Shown here one piece after another: positions 34,099 to 50,900 of a DNA stretch of 64,000 bases. The notes under the pieces were generated by a model that had not been told where the DNA came from, searched no databases, and saw only the letters and a program-made list of their open reading frames with translations. Both the position numbers and the translations under genes were made by a program. Source of the stretch: Mycteria americana (Eukaryota; Chordata; Aves; Ciconiiformes; Ciconiidae); assembly GCF_035582795.1 (NCBI RefSeq), contig NC_134373.1, positions 27,436,501-27,500,500 of the forward strand, in the 5' to 3' direction. The stretch's first letter is position 1; each line of letters begins with the position of its first letter.

Positions 34099-37000
34099 GC
34101 CATGTTCATGCCTTCATCTCTTTTTCCGTGGCTTACCTCTTACCTGCTGGACTCCACTCACCAGAAGGCAGCCAGCCTGCCACTTCCACTGCAATAAAAC
34201 CAACCAGCCGGCAGAAAAGCACACACACGCACACAGCGAGCTTGGTCCTAGCCTGGGTGAAGCTTAGCATTCCTTCACATTCTGGGTTGTGGAAAGAGTT
34301 GTTCAAATGAGGCTCATAGCAACCTTTTAGACGTCACACTCAGAGTTATGTAAAATATTTTCCCTGCTTTGGTAGTTGGCAAACTTTGTTTTATAAGACA
34401 AATGGAATTTATTAATGCAAAATATTTATCAAGTCTTTGTAATTTTTTTTCCAAGGGAGTAAGAGGTTGACCAGGAGTCTTTCATCTTTGTTGGCTTCTG
34501 AATGTTAAAAATGCAGCTGATTTAGAGCAAGACCACAAGCCAGAGTCTCTCTCATTTCCATGCAACCCCTTTTTCTGCAAGTGATGGCAAGTTCTCCCTT
34601 TGACAAAGGTACCATCTTCCTGCAGTGATGGCAGGGAATGCTCCTGAAATGTATTCTCAAAGGTTTGGGTGATCTCCATCCTACAGATGAACAACAGAGG
34701 TAAAAGGCAGCAGGCAGAGTCCTCTGTGATCAGCTCTCCACAGATGGGCAAAACAAGAAGATATTCCATGCCTCAAGGACCTCACATCCTCCAGGAAGGT
34801 GCATGTAAGGTGAGAAGACACCAAAAAAGGAAATAGTGGGAAGTAGGAGGACAGTACATGGGCCAAATGAAGTAGCCTGATCCCCACATACAACCACTCT
34901 GATCACTGATCTCCACCCTTTGGAAATAAAAGTAGTAATGTAACTGGCAGCTCTACCGCCATGTCTATTACCTTGGATTCTCTAAGTGAGCAATGTGAAA
35001 TAACTTATCACTGCTTAAGGTCCACACTGTAAAAACCACCACTGTCTTAAGCTGCTAAGCACTGATTTCAGTAATAATAATCCAAACCAAAGCTCTTGGC
35101 AACGACCAGACTGCTGATGGGCTCAGATCACAAACCAGCTTCTTTAGGCTTCCATACCTGTGTGATTGTTTATCATCTTCTATCTTTTCCTTTGACTATT
35201 TTCTTCCTCGCTTTGATAGGTACCAACATAGTCTTCATCTGAGGTTCATACAGACTATCATGGCATACACAACATTTTTGTCAGAGGTGGACCTACTTTG
35301 GAATAAACACCTCTGCTTGCTACAGGAGGTTGCATTTATTCCTTTCTTATTCTTCACGCACAAAGAAGAATACATCTTCAGCTGACTAAGATTAAAAATT
35401 AGTTGTTTAATGTCTGGATTATTTATTTGTTCCCCTTCTTCCCTTGCATGACCTGGGTCTACTCTGCATTTAAGAGTTTTTTAAATGTTCCCTTTACAGA
35501 TTTGCCTTTTAATCTCAAATCCAATCCATTACAGTAAAAACAGTTTCACATCCAACAGCTTGAATGGAAACAGACATGATTGATATAGACCAAGATCCTA
35601 CCTTCAAGCAATCAATCTGGCCTCACAGCCAGGATATTGGAGACGATCTTGTTCTGCATCAAAACTTCTCCCTTCAAAAGTGAGGCCCAGTAGTAGGTGG
35701 TGACTTGGGAGAACTTTATTCAGTAAAAAAGGCAAGTGCCCTCTTGGTCCACCACTTAGCATATCGCATGAAATAATACTTATTTGGAGGAATCAGGTCC
35801 TCTCTCCACACTTTCAAATAACTGGAGCTGTTCCAGGATTGCCTGAAGGGGAGAGCAAAGCAGTGACTTGCAGGACATGTGTCTCAGGGTGGGAAAGGGC
35901 TGCAGAATAAAATGTTCCTCTTACAAGATGAGATTTAATCAAAGAAATGGAGAGGGCTCACAGAGCAAATTCCTGAAACCGAACTCATGAGTTATAAATA
36001 AATATTCCCTAGTGTGGACAGAGGTCTCTTCGGAAAAGCCCACTGAATCAAGGCTGGAAATATTCCATTTTGGTGAAAAAAAACCCAAAAAAGAAGTCAT
36101 CATTAACAGGAGAGCTACAAGATCCATGAGGAGCAGTTCTCTACTCTCCAGGTTAACGGGCCCATTTCATGGGAGCGGGCCAAAGTCACGATGCTTCAAG
36201 CAGAGAGAGTGTGAACAAGAAGCACCTTAGTGGAAAAGTAAGGAGTCATCACACGGTATGGACTACCCTTCCAGTTGTCTCCTGTATGGCCTCTTCTGTG
36301 CCAAGGTCTGCCCTTGGCTTTCCAGCCCTCTGCTCATCCCAGGCCATAATGTGATGAACGCAGGCTCTGTGGCCCCACAACTCAATTGCCTCCGCAGCAG
36401 CTTCCCCGCATCCCCCGCTGAGCTCTTTCCATGAAGAGCAGGTAGGACTCTGAGCACAGGGTGGGGAATCTGACGTCCCAACACAAACACTTGCTCCCAA
36501 GGTGCGTCCATCAGATGAGCGAAGGCCAGGAGAGTACGTCAGAGGCAAAGGAAAGCCCAGGGAATCTTTTACAGAATTCACATTTTAAAAGCGCAGCCCA
36601 AAGCCTCAGCTGGTGTAACCTAGCAGTACTGTGCTTGTAATTGCACAAAAATAAGAAACCCAGGCCAGCTCTCTCTCTGCTGCCACAGGGGCGAGGGGCA
36701 GCCGTGACCGTGCACACCACAGCAGAGCTGGTGAGGGCAGCTCCAACCACTTTGCCTCTGGAGAACCCAGGTGGAGGCATGCTGCCAGCAAAGCCCCAGA
36801 CGTGCAGCCCCTGGGGCTGACCGTGCTCCTCCCCTGGCTGCGCACCGGGAAGCCTGGACGCTTTCCCACAGCCACGCTGCTCACGCTCCGGGTCAGGAGG
36901 TGAGTAAGAGAGGACAAGAGAAGAAACAAGAGGTGGGCAAAGGTCGAGGGAAAGCCGGTCCTTTGGCTCTCCAAATGCTTATGCAAGATTGTCTCCGGTG

Positions 37001-40000
37001 AAGCGCAAGGGAGGTTTGTAGCCTGACATATCGATGGATGCCAGAGTCCTAGGAGGTTTCTTTTAGGGAGACGTTGGGGTTTTGGCAATGCGCTGGCTTC
37101 TCCCGCCTTCCTTTGCTTTGGCAGTTTAAGATGCCAGAGCAGCACTGCCCTTTGCCTGGGGCAGAGGCAGAGAGGCAGCCTGGGCCTGCAGCTCTGACCT
37201 GCAGGTCTGCGGGTCCCTGCCTGGCTGTAGGCACCAGCTCCAGGGCTGCTTCTACACCAGTATAAGCATTGAGGGGGGAACAAAAGGGGAGCACGGCAGC
37301 CTCATTCACTTGCTAACAGGCTACTGAAAGAAAGACATCAAATCTATGATTGCCATGCAAGGATACAGTCCCACTTGCTAAAAACAGGAAAAAGCGAGAC
37401 AGGGCAAAAGAGGAGAGGAAATGGATTAGGTTTTCCAGAAGCACCCCAAAGCCCAAACTTCCAACTCAACAGGAGCCCCAGGAGGCTGAGCCGGGCAGTG
37501 ACACCAAACAGCTGAACACCAAACAAGCACTTTTTTAAGCTCTGATTAGAAAAATCCTTTCTTGCTGAGCTGCCATAGTTCATATGCTCAGAGCAGCACT
37601 GCACAGAAAGGAGAAGGGTTGGGGTTTTTATGGGAAGGGGGGTGGAAAAAAAAAAGAGCACAAACCCTGCGCTGGGAAAGCCACACCGATGAGCTTGTTA
37701 ACATTTGAAGAGACTGCTTGGCGTGATTCCTTACAAAGATTCCTGCCAAGAATTTGCAAGAGGAAAGTATATTTAGCAATCCAAGGCATGCCAAAGCCTT
37801 GTCAAGAGAAAAAAACACTTTGAATATGTGGAATAGCAATTAGACATTTTCTAAGCAGCCATTTTCAAAATGCATCCAGGCATCTAATAAGGGCACCTGA
37901 GGCATATCCACAACTCCGCCACACTCCATGCCTCAAAAGACATCCGCTAAGGATCGAATACTCGGAGGAAGGATGTGTTACCGATGGCAACTGCCCACTT
38001 CCAGAGCACTGGGGCCCGTTTCAAGCAGGCGATTCTCTGTCACCCTGACCCACTGGAAATAAAGAGTCTCATGCCACTGTGTATCCCTTTGTAGCATCCT
38101 TTGAGGAATCATTTCTCCAAGAAAAGCTGTGAGCCATGCTGCACTGGCGGGAAGCAGAGGGGTGCTGCCTGCTCACTTCTTTCATGGGAGCTGGACCACC
38201 AGCTCTGCAATGCTCTGTTTCCTCAAAAGGAGCTGGTGAACAACCAGGTGAGATGAGCAGCAGCTCAAAGCTGGGACAATATGTAAAATCAGTTGGTGAC
38301 TTGCAGCCCATTAAAGTGACGCTCACATCATACCCCAATCCTGGCTGATTCTCTCATTGGCCAACACTCTGAGCTGCAAAGCCAGCAACAAACTTCATCA
38401 CTAAAGCTCCTTTCTTTCTAGGGAGAGACCTAGAAAAATTTCCCAGGACAGGGTATATCTGCCCCAGGAAGGTAACTCACCTGCATTGGTCACTCTTGTT
38501 TCTGAAGCGCTGCTGGGAATCTCCCTGGGATGCAGCATGGAGGAAGAGGCATGAAGAAGCTCAGGAAGGCAATGGGCAGCACTTGGTCTTGCACAAGGAT
38601 GAAGGCAGCCGATCATACAGTAAGGCCAAGACATCTGCTGTTCGTGTAAGTTACAAATCACACTAGGATATACTCCTTAAAACATGGTGCTCATCGCTTA
38701 TATCTGTCAGGCTCTATTACAGTCAAATCCCCAAGTAAGACACAAAGCCAAAAGGGAGTACCTGCACGTGGGCTGCGTTCACACCGCCTTTAAGTCAGGA
38801 TGCACACAAGGGACAACCAACACCTGTGGCTGAGGTTTCTCATCCCCGTGAGCCCTAGGCCCCAACAGTCTTTAATGTGTGCCCAAAGTGTGATGCACAA
38901 ATGGTGCCCCCGAGGCTTAGTGTCATGATCCCCTACAGACCAAACAGGCTGCCAGTGAGCAGGAGGGAGCAGGAAGTGCAAATGGGGTAAAGGCAAAGCA
39001 ATTATTTTCTTTTGGAAGCAGATAAATGCTTAACAGAGAAATCAGAATGAGGACAGTTGCCCTGAGTTCTTTCACTCTTTCGTTCCAAGTTCCTTTGGGC
39101 TCCTGAAATGCCTCTTTGATTACAGCCATCAGCCCCTTCGGTTATATCCTTGATCCAGCATAAAAATCCCATGGGACTGATAGATTGCTCTGAGAAAGAG
39201 GTCCCCTTCCCACCTGCTCTTCAAAGGCAACCAAGATCAACCAACCTGCTCGGCCACATCTACAGAACAGTCAGTCAGATTCAAAGTCTCCGTTTCCATC
39301 AAACCCTCCTCCAATTCCCGTAGCTGTAGCAATCCAGACGGGTCAGACACTGCCGTAAGCTCACGCTCTCCAAGATAGGTGCCAGCACTTTGCTCTCTGC
39401 TGCTACAGCACCTAAGACAACTCTATCCAAGTTCCTGACTAAGACTCAGCAACAACTATACTGAAAGCAGTAAGTAGAATTACTAAGAATTCCTGTTTTC
39501 ACCCTAGATTCCCAGAGGAAACAACAAATTTTCAGGATTACCTGGCCAAATCACATAGGTGTTGATACAACAAATTCTCCTAGGATATATACAGGGTTTG
39601 GACAGAGCAACAACAAAAATTCAGCTCTGTTAGAGGTAACAAGTGACCACAAAACCCCCGCCTCCAACTTCCCCATTCCCATTCCTACGTCCTTCTCTCT
39701 TTTGACACAGACCCCTGTTTCAGTCTAAAATCCCTGTCACGGTCTGTTTTAGGGGGGAAGCATGAAACGCTGAGCTAAGCAGCTATAGTAGGCCTCCAGG
39801 TGAGCAGAGCCTTTCTCCTGGACGGGAAGCGAAGCAGAGAAGAGGCAGCCAAGCAGCAGCCTCGCAGCACGGAGCAGCAGAGCGGCAGTGTCGCCCGCTG
39901 GCCGCTCGCAGCATTGCCAGCTGACCGTGCCCTGCCCGCAGCACCCGTCCTCCTTCCTGCCCTCTCCACCTTCCTCCCTGCTCTCACTTTGGGGAAACGT

Positions 40001-41867
40001 GTCGCATTGGCAGCCCTGATGGTTCACCGGCACAAAACGCCTCTGCTCAGGAGCAGGCCAGGGTACCACGGCGCTCCTGGGAGAAAACAAGCAGCCCAGG
40101 AGCTCTGCGGGTGCAGCCCATGCAGGGGTGCAGGTGGGACCACACAGTCCAGATCGAAAAGGTCATCCCGCATCCTTATCTTCTCTTCCTATTTCCACCC
40201 TGCCCAACTTCCACTCTCTGCAAATATTAATCCCAAAGGTAATTAATAGCTTCCTCAGCAGGAACAGAAGTCACCTTAGATAAGATACCTGTACAATCAC
40301 CCTGGGATACCAACGTATCTCAGCACCCAGAACTGGGAGGGGAGAATGGACATGGAAATGTGACCCAAGCACACTCAGTCAAGAATAAAAGGCAATATGC
40401 AGAACAACACTATCCTGCTTGTAAAGGCAGCGAGAGCCAGTAACACACACCTCCACGCAGCAGCCGTCACAGGTAAATCCGAATTTGCCAGTAGCACGCT
40501 CACCAGCTTGCCACTTACATCTGATTTTAGCAGCTCAAGAATGCCAGAAGAGAGAAAGACGTGTTTAACCAGGGGACACCTGCAGCTCTTCCAAGGACTG
40601 AGCAGCACGTTTATCTGGCAGACCACTGAGGCATAGCAGTGACATTCCTGTGGCAGATGAGCCACATCCGTGGCCCCTGTATCATTGCAGACCCCTGTGA
40701 AGTTTTGCTCCAGTAGGAACACCTCATGCAGGTGGTGCTGGCATTTTGGACCTCTTCTGCAGCTTCACTGAAAACAGCATTTCCCCCTCCCATCCTCAAG
40801 CTCACCGCCCAGGAAGCTGGGCTGCTGTTTCCAAGCTGTCAGGCCTCCCCTGCCTCAACTGGCTGCATGGTGCCTCCCTGTAGAAACGTGGACCACCACA
40901 GAGCAAACCAAGCCCCTCGGAGCCCCTTCTAGAGGCAGAGCTGTACGGCCACATCACCAGAAGAACCTCCCCACAAGCACATCAAGTGTTTTACCAAAAG
41001 GCGTTCGCACGATGAAGTAGCAAGCGAAGTAATCAGTGCTCATGTGGTTTTATCACAATTTCCCAACAAAAGGGCTCACATGAAGGCACCTTTAGCATAA
41101 CAGAAGTTGTTTTTATTTTGATGCAGTTTAAGAAGTGTTGTCATTGCTCAGAAACCTTCTTGAAAGTGCTCTCCCAAGGTAATGCACAGATGCGTGGCCA
41201 ATACCTCCTGAGCTCACTCATCTCCATGTGAGCTGGCAACTGAAATGGCTCCCCCCATCCACTTCACCCCTTTTCCTGGAGGTGGAAGCAGGACATAGAG
41301 CCGTTTCTGGACATCCAGTCTATACCAGCTCCCCAACACTTCCTTCTCACTGTGGTTTCCCTAAAGGATGGCTCAGTTACCTGCAAAGCAGCTCCCGGAC
41401 CACAGCACTTCATAAACCTACATAGGAAGGTAAGCCAAAGTCAGGGCAGTGCCCCTTAACACTCAATGAGGCAGGCCAGCAGCTGTTTTTCAGGCAGCAG
41501 AGATATCCTCACATTAGCATAAACCATCCTCACACACCATTCACCCTATCTTCAGTGGGAGAAGCAGCCAGCAGGAGAAAAGCTGGCTCCTTGAGTGGTT
41601 CCAGCTATCCGCACACCAGTACGCAAGACATCGCCAAGGGAGCAGAAACAACTGAACAGAAAGTTCAAGGCAGCTTGGAGATGGCATCCCAAGAAAGCTG
41701 GTTAGCACGAACCAGGGCCAGCAACAGCAGTGCCAGCAACAGCATGCATGTTAGGCGTGCATGTAAGAAAAGCAGCAGCAAAACTGAGACAGAGTTGACC
41801 TCACAGGTTTCCTTCGTAACCCTGCTATAAAACGCATGTGCAGAAGGCCATGATAGTGTTCATCTAC
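34099..41867. other. Intergenic, no gene recognised
   Basis: Mostly unique DNA. GC-richer patches at about 36680-36900, 37100-37260 and 39800-40140 give longer frames without any domain or plausible exon structure. Near 34670-34700 the phrase CTCCATCCTACAGATGAACAACAGAGG is weakly MIR-like. Confidence 0.45.
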
Positions 41868-42912
41868 ATATGAATGGCCGGGCCCAAAGAGTGGTGGTGA
41901 ATGGAGTTTACTCCAGTTGGCGGCCGGTCACACGTGGTGTTCCCCAGGGCTCAGTACTGGGGCCAGTTCTGTTTAATATCTTTATCAATGATCTGGACGA
42001 AGGGATCGAGTGCACCCTCAGTAAGTTTGCAGATGACACCAAGTTGTGCGGGAGTGTTGATCTGCTTGAGGGTAGGCAGGCTCTGCAGAGGGATCTGGAC
42101 AGGCTGGATCGATGGGCCGAGGTCAATTGTATGGGGTTCAACAAGGCCAAGTGCCAGGTCCTGCACTTGGGCCACAGCAACCCCATGCAACGCTACAGGC
42201 TTGGGGAAGAGTGGCTGGAAAGCTGCCAGGCAGAAAAGGACCTGGGGGTGTTGGTTGACAGCCGGCTGAATATGAGCCAGCAGTGTGCCCAGGTGGCCAA
42301 GAAAGCCAATGGCATCCTGGCTTGTATCAAAAATAGCGTGGCCAGCAGGACTAGGGAAGTGATCGTGCCCCTGTACTCGGCACTGGTGAGGCCGCACCTC
42401 GAATGCTGTGTTCAGTTTTGGGCCCCTCACTACAAGAGAGACATTGAGGTGCTGGAGCGTGTCCAGAGAAGGGCAACGAAGCTGGGGAAGGGTCTGGAGC
42501 ACAAGTCTGATGAGGAGCGGCTGAGGGAAGTGGGGTTGTTTAGCCTGGAGAAAAGGAGGCTGAGGGGAGACCTTATTGCTCTCTACAACTACCTGAAAGG
42601 AGGTTGTAGTGAGGTGGGGGTCGGTCTCTTCTCCCAGGTAACAAGTGATAGGATGAGACGAAATGTTCTCAAGTTGTGCCAGGGGAGGTTTAGAGTGGAT
42701 ATGAGGAACCATTTCTTCACCAAAGGGATTGTCAAGCATTGGAACAGGCTGCCCAGAAAGTGGTTGAGTCCCCACCCCTGGAGGTATTGAAAAGATGTGT
42801 AGATGTGGTGCTTAGGGACATGGTTTAGTGCTGGATTTGGCGGTGCCAGGTTAATGGTTGGACCTGATGATCTTAAAGGCATTTTCCAACCTAAAAAATC
42901 CTATGATTCTAT
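41868..42912 (+). mobile_element. CR1 LINE, 5'-truncated, plus strand
   Basis: About 1.05 kb of a CR1 element begins inside the reverse-transcriptase domain and ends with the CR1-type terminal repeat TCCTATGATTCTAT at 42899-42912. The coding part is well preserved (see the ORF entry). The phrase ..GGCATTTTCCAACCTAAAAAATCC just before the tail is the usual CR1 3' UTR. CR1 copies normally lack target duplications, and none is evident. It is clearly younger than the other CR1 relics in the window. Confidence 0.95.
41870..42790 (+). pseudogene. CR1 ORF2 reverse transcriptase, C-terminal fragment
   Basis: A 306-codon open frame corresponds to the C-terminal part of CR1 ORF2: the end of the reverse transcriptase and the downstream conserved region. 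Visible landmarks are [19 protein letters not shown], the catalytic-site box FADD (in SKFADDTKL, the LINE counterpart of YXDD), [34 protein letters not shown] and VKHWNRLP. The upstream RT motifs and the endonuclease are absent through 5' truncation. The frame is lost near 42758: it ends in [11 protein letters not shown], whereas the expected continuation ([15 protein letters not shown], stop) is readable in another frame at about 42762-42828, showing a small indel. It cannot encode an autonomous retroposon protein. Confidence 0.93.
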
Positions 42913-44340
42913 ATTGAAAACTGAACCATTGCTTCTAAGGAGTCACCCACTACCTCCACTTCAAGCCTGTCACACAACTCTCTCACCCTGCACTACAGGC
43001 AGAACAAGGTGTGTTGACGGAGAAACGTACAGTGCTCTCTCTCCCAGAAAGCAGGCTGTCAGAGTCCCAGGGAATGACCCGTACCACTCTTGCGAGGTGA
43101 CATGAAGGACGTGCAGGTTGGTATGAACAACACTGGATACCCTGAATACATGAATTTACTTTAGTAAGGGAACTTTAGAGCACCGAATTAAAAAAAAAGT
43201 TTAGGAAACAAGTTCAGGGATACTGCAGTCAAACTTCTGAGCCACAGACTTTTTGCAGCTTGGAAAAAGGTTCCTACTTAGGTCCAGTTCTGAACCTACT
43301 TTTCAAAGATGTTGGGCTCATTAGTGACATTAATGCCGCAGCTCATCACCACCCAAATCCATTTAAAACTTAAATTGGAACAAGAGCAAGCAACCACTAT
43401 GCTACATGCTTACTATTTTTCCTCCAGCAGCTATCAAGGTTATTACCAAGACTTGTCTTTTCTGACCTGTACTGCTAAGGACAGGAAAGGTGCTGCAGTC
43501 ACCAAAAAGGCCAGACAAAAACAAACCTCAAACCAAACTGAAACTCACCTGACAAACAGACCATAAATAGTATTCCAGCATCTTAAGCTTGGTAGTCTAA
43601 AGAGATGATTTGGAGGCAATTATTAACTCAAGCAGCAGCTTTTCCTCCAAGACCGAATGTTTCAGGAGTTCGCTCAACAAGAAAATTTATTGTTGTAACT
43701 CGGTATGGATTAGGGAACTGGAACATACAGACATGGGAGCCTGCTATCAGACCTCGGAAGAGCGAGCCATAGATTATGTTCAGGTAGACTAACCTTGAGA
43801 TCTGCACGCAACAGGCTACAGGCTGTAGTAAGCAATCATCTGTAGCTGGCGCTGGAAAATAAAGCGGCACCAGCCAGCAACAGAGGACGATAGCTGCTCT
43901 TTTACCATTCCAATCTCTGCCCCCAAGCCAGTCATGATACTCTTTTTTTCTCTCCATCTTGCAGCACACACCCTACTCCCTTGAGCCCTCCTCAAAGGCA
44001 AATGGGAAGAGGAAGTGTTTTGCATGTTCTCTCCTCCCCTCTTACATCTGTCCATTCCTCCACTCATGGAGCTCTACGCTGTTCCTCAAGGCACAGACAT
44101 GAAGGACATATCAAGATGTGCCAGGCTTCTTCAAGCTATTTAAGCTTTCCTCAGATTCACCTCAACGTATTCAAGCAACCAAGTATGCAATAACTGTAAA
44201 GGAAAAGTGTTTTTTAATGGCTTCACCAGTAACAAGAGCTGCTTAACTACTGGATAGAATGACTAATGTCTCCATAGTTATAAATACAGTACAGCAAGAC
44301 AGACAGTACTTTTTGCGGAAAGCTGAACATTATTCCAATC
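42913..44340. other. Intergenic, between CR1 and the RPL37A 3' end
   Basis: Unique sequence with no gene or repeat family recognised. Confidence 0.5.
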
Positions 44341-44352
44341 CATTATCACCTT

Positions 44353-44358
44353 TTTATT
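44353..44358 (-). terminator. RPL37A: RPL37A poly(A) signal AATAAA
   Basis: AATAAA on the minus strand, 66 nt after the RPL37A stop codon. Cleavage would fall near 44335-44340. The short 3' UTR is typical of ribosomal protein genes. Confidence 0.8.
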
Positions 44359-44424
44359 GTTAAAAGGACAGATCTTGACAGTGGAAAAAAAAGGATGTTT
44401 CACAAGGAGAACAGGATGTAGCTT

Positions 44425-47873
<3,449 letters not shown>

Positions 47874-47960
47874 CTTCCTGCCCGGCGCCGACGCTGAGAG
47901 AGAACCCCCACCTGCGCAGGCGCAGTATGAGCCGTCGCCGCCGGAAGTGAGGGGGAAAGG
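47874..47960 (-). promoter_or_regulatory. RPL37A: RPL37A promoter and 5' UTR with TOP-like start
   Basis: On the minus strand a pyrimidine tract, GTTCTCTCTCAG at 47905-47894, lies about 25-30 nt before the ATG and fits a terminal oligopyrimidine (TOP) start, the mTOR-responsive element of ribosomal protein mRNAs. Upstream are an NRF1-like palindrome, CTGCGCAGGCGCAG at 47912-47925, and an ETS/GABP core, ACTTCCGG at 47948-47941. No TATA box. The exact start is inferred. Confidence 0.75.
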
Positions 47961-50900
47961 CGACAGAGCGTAGAGCGGATGGGACTCGGAGGGGGTCTGT
48001 CTGCACCGTGGTGGTGCGTAGCTCTATGGTCGCGCTGTATATTCTGTACATTTAACCCATGAGAGTAGGGTTATCTAAAGCCTAAAGCACACAAACCGGA
48101 ACGCAGTTGCAGCTTGATGTTGGAAGACGCATCGCTCAGAAAACACCGTGTATCAATGTGAAACCCAAGCAGTACATCAGCCCCAGCAGCGCTGCACGGG
48201 AGATGTAGCACGAGAGCTCTGATTCCTGGATTTCCACCCAAGGAGGTCACGCCAGGAAAGGAGATGGAGCAGTTCCATTCACTCCCCTCATTTTTAATGA
48301 GAATAAGTAGTAGGTAGATGTCAGAATTAAAACAGGAACAGCAAACCTGACTGGAGCTGCAGAAGGGGTAAAAAAAAAAAAAAAAAAAATATTATATAGA
48401 TACATAAATCAATGAGGATGAATTCTAATCTTAAAATGTACCAGCCCTAAACCCAGAGTTTTCAAGATAACCCAACCAGGTGCCACCACGGCATCTACCC
48501 GATTTCCTTGGGTCATCCAGCGTTGAGACAACCAGCCACAAATGGAGGTGGACTCCCGGCACCCAGATGGTGCTCCCGGGCCCCCGGGGCACCCGAGCCA
48601 CCTCCGCCACCAGCACCAAAGTGCGAGGCCGGGACCCGGGAGGGCTCCCACACTGCTCAGACCTGGCATGGGCGAGTGAAACATGTACCAACGCCCCTGA
48701 GCTGCAATGCTCGTAACAGGATTAACAACCCATTAACCTCCATTAAGAAATGTAACCCCTCAGCCCAAGAGCTTTTTAATGCACAGAGCCAGCTGCAGCT
48801 CATCCTCTCCCACCAGGAGGGAGCGGGGGCTGCCCAGCCCACCTGGAGAAGCCATCCCCAGATACTTTTTGCAGGTGCTTTTCCTCCCACAACAGCCCCA
48901 TACCCACCCCAGCTGCCTCGACCCATAACGGCCCTCCTCTTCGTTTGCAGTCTATTTAATTAATAGGGAATTAACAACTGGAGCATAACCTGCCACTAGG
49001 TTAGCCTTTCCCTGGCTGGGGTCTGTACTTTCAGAGATGCTCATGGACAGACACCACACCCCCTCCTGGCTCTTGCTTTGAGCGTTTGAACACTCACATT
49101 TTTAATTCCCTCTGTCATGCCAGGCTCCCTGTTCCCCGATCATCCCTGCAAGCTCTCCTTCCATCCGAGCAGATCCTCCTGGGAGCTGGTGGGCCAGAAC
49201 CCTGTTCCAGATGAGGGCTCAGTGGGGCTTTAGGCAACAGTATTTGTATCTCCCTCTGTTGTGTCAAAATCTCATTTGATATATCCTAGGAATATATTTG
49301 CCCTTTTCAGATCCTCATCATAATGATGACTCACATGATACATCTTTGGTACTAACAGACAAAAAAAAAGAAGAAAATAAAAAGTTCCTTTGGCTGCTTT
49401 GTGACTGTTTGGTTAAAAAAAAAAAATTGTCAGCCAACACATCCAGGACGGAGGATCTACTGCTATTCTCCAGCCTGTATCTACAGAGTTAAAGCTCGCT
49501 GTGACAGTACAGCGTGTGGTCATACCCTTCACCTAGCAGTATTACAGACAGCTCTGCCAACAACCAAACCCAGCCCCCTCAGACAACAGCCATTCCCAGC
49601 ACTGCCAAAATAAACGTACATTTCCAAGTGACTGAGATGATGGATGGATGCAGACAGGCCAGCACAGCTCCAGAAGACTCGCCTTGACAGTCCACCACCT
49701 CGAACCCTTCTGCATGCCCCAGGCTGGCCAGCTTCATGTACTGAAGACGTAGTTCGAACTGCTCCACTTCATTGTTCAGGTATTTTTATCTGTTGTTCCT
49801 GGTTTGGCACCCTTCCTGAAAACATGCCTTTCTCTAACATCAGTGAGAGCAGACGCAGGTGAACAAGCAGGTAAACAGTCACAGTAAGATGCTCCAAGAT
49901 CCAGTAAGATGGGTCATTCCCTTTACTTTATTGGGCTTTAGATAATGCCAAAAAGTTAGTTATACCATCTTCCATTGGCAACCTGCACAGTACCTTGTAC
50001 AAATTCTCATCAGCAAGCCTTGGAGATCCTGTCTGAGCCTGCTGGCAGCTTCCCAACCACCTCCTCATCATATTAATGACAGACTAATAGTGTAATTGGG
50101 CTAAGGCCTGCACAGTCTTTCCAATCCCTTGATGTAATGACTAAAAGCACTCTCCTGCAAGATTCTTCTCCCCTTTTTTCACCTAGCAAGGATAAAGTGA
50201 ATCTCAAGTGTACTTCAAGAGCCTTTGTAACTCTGCAGCAAACCAGCTGAGATTTTATGGGCCCTAACAAAGAAAGAGTACACTTAGCATTCCTCTAACA
50301 GGGCTGGGATTTATCAATATATGGGTAAGATAAATTGAGTTTATGAGAAGCAGAATTCTCCAAGGGTACTTTCAGCAGATTTCAGAAAAATAACTGTTTT
50401 GAAGTAGCTGTAGCTTTACAAGGAGGAAGAGAATGACTCCTATAGGAGTCGACAATATGGGTATACAAATAATGTCTTCCATATTTTTTTTTCAGTAGGC
50501 AGACAGCAACATTTGTCACCCCTTACTCAGAACAACCCTCTCTGCAAGTAGAAAGATCAGATGTCCTAGAAACAGATTAAATACTCTGTGTTCAAGAGTA
50601 AAAATGTCGAATTTAAAAATGTCAAAAAGTGTGTATTTTCAACACACTGGCCAGCTGTTGGAGCAAGAGAAACGATGTTTAGCTCTCTTTGTCAAATCCA
50701 GAGATAAAGCATTTCCTCCAGTTGGGCAGTCATATGGTCCTCGGTCCTACTCCTCATCACTGGCACACACACCAAAGCACCTTCTGCAGTCATGAATGAA
50801 AAGCAAGTCTCTACCCAGCACAATCGCATACACAGCCTGTAGGTCATCTCCATGACCACACTTGCTGAAAATGGGATAATCAAACACTCCAATGCAGGAA

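Noticed and set aside
34670-34700. MIR-like phrase
   Set aside because: Only a few matching bases around CTACAGATGA; too weak to call a SINE.
41951-42775. 274-codon minus-strand frame
   Set aside because: Antisense shadow of the CR1 reverse-transcriptase frame.
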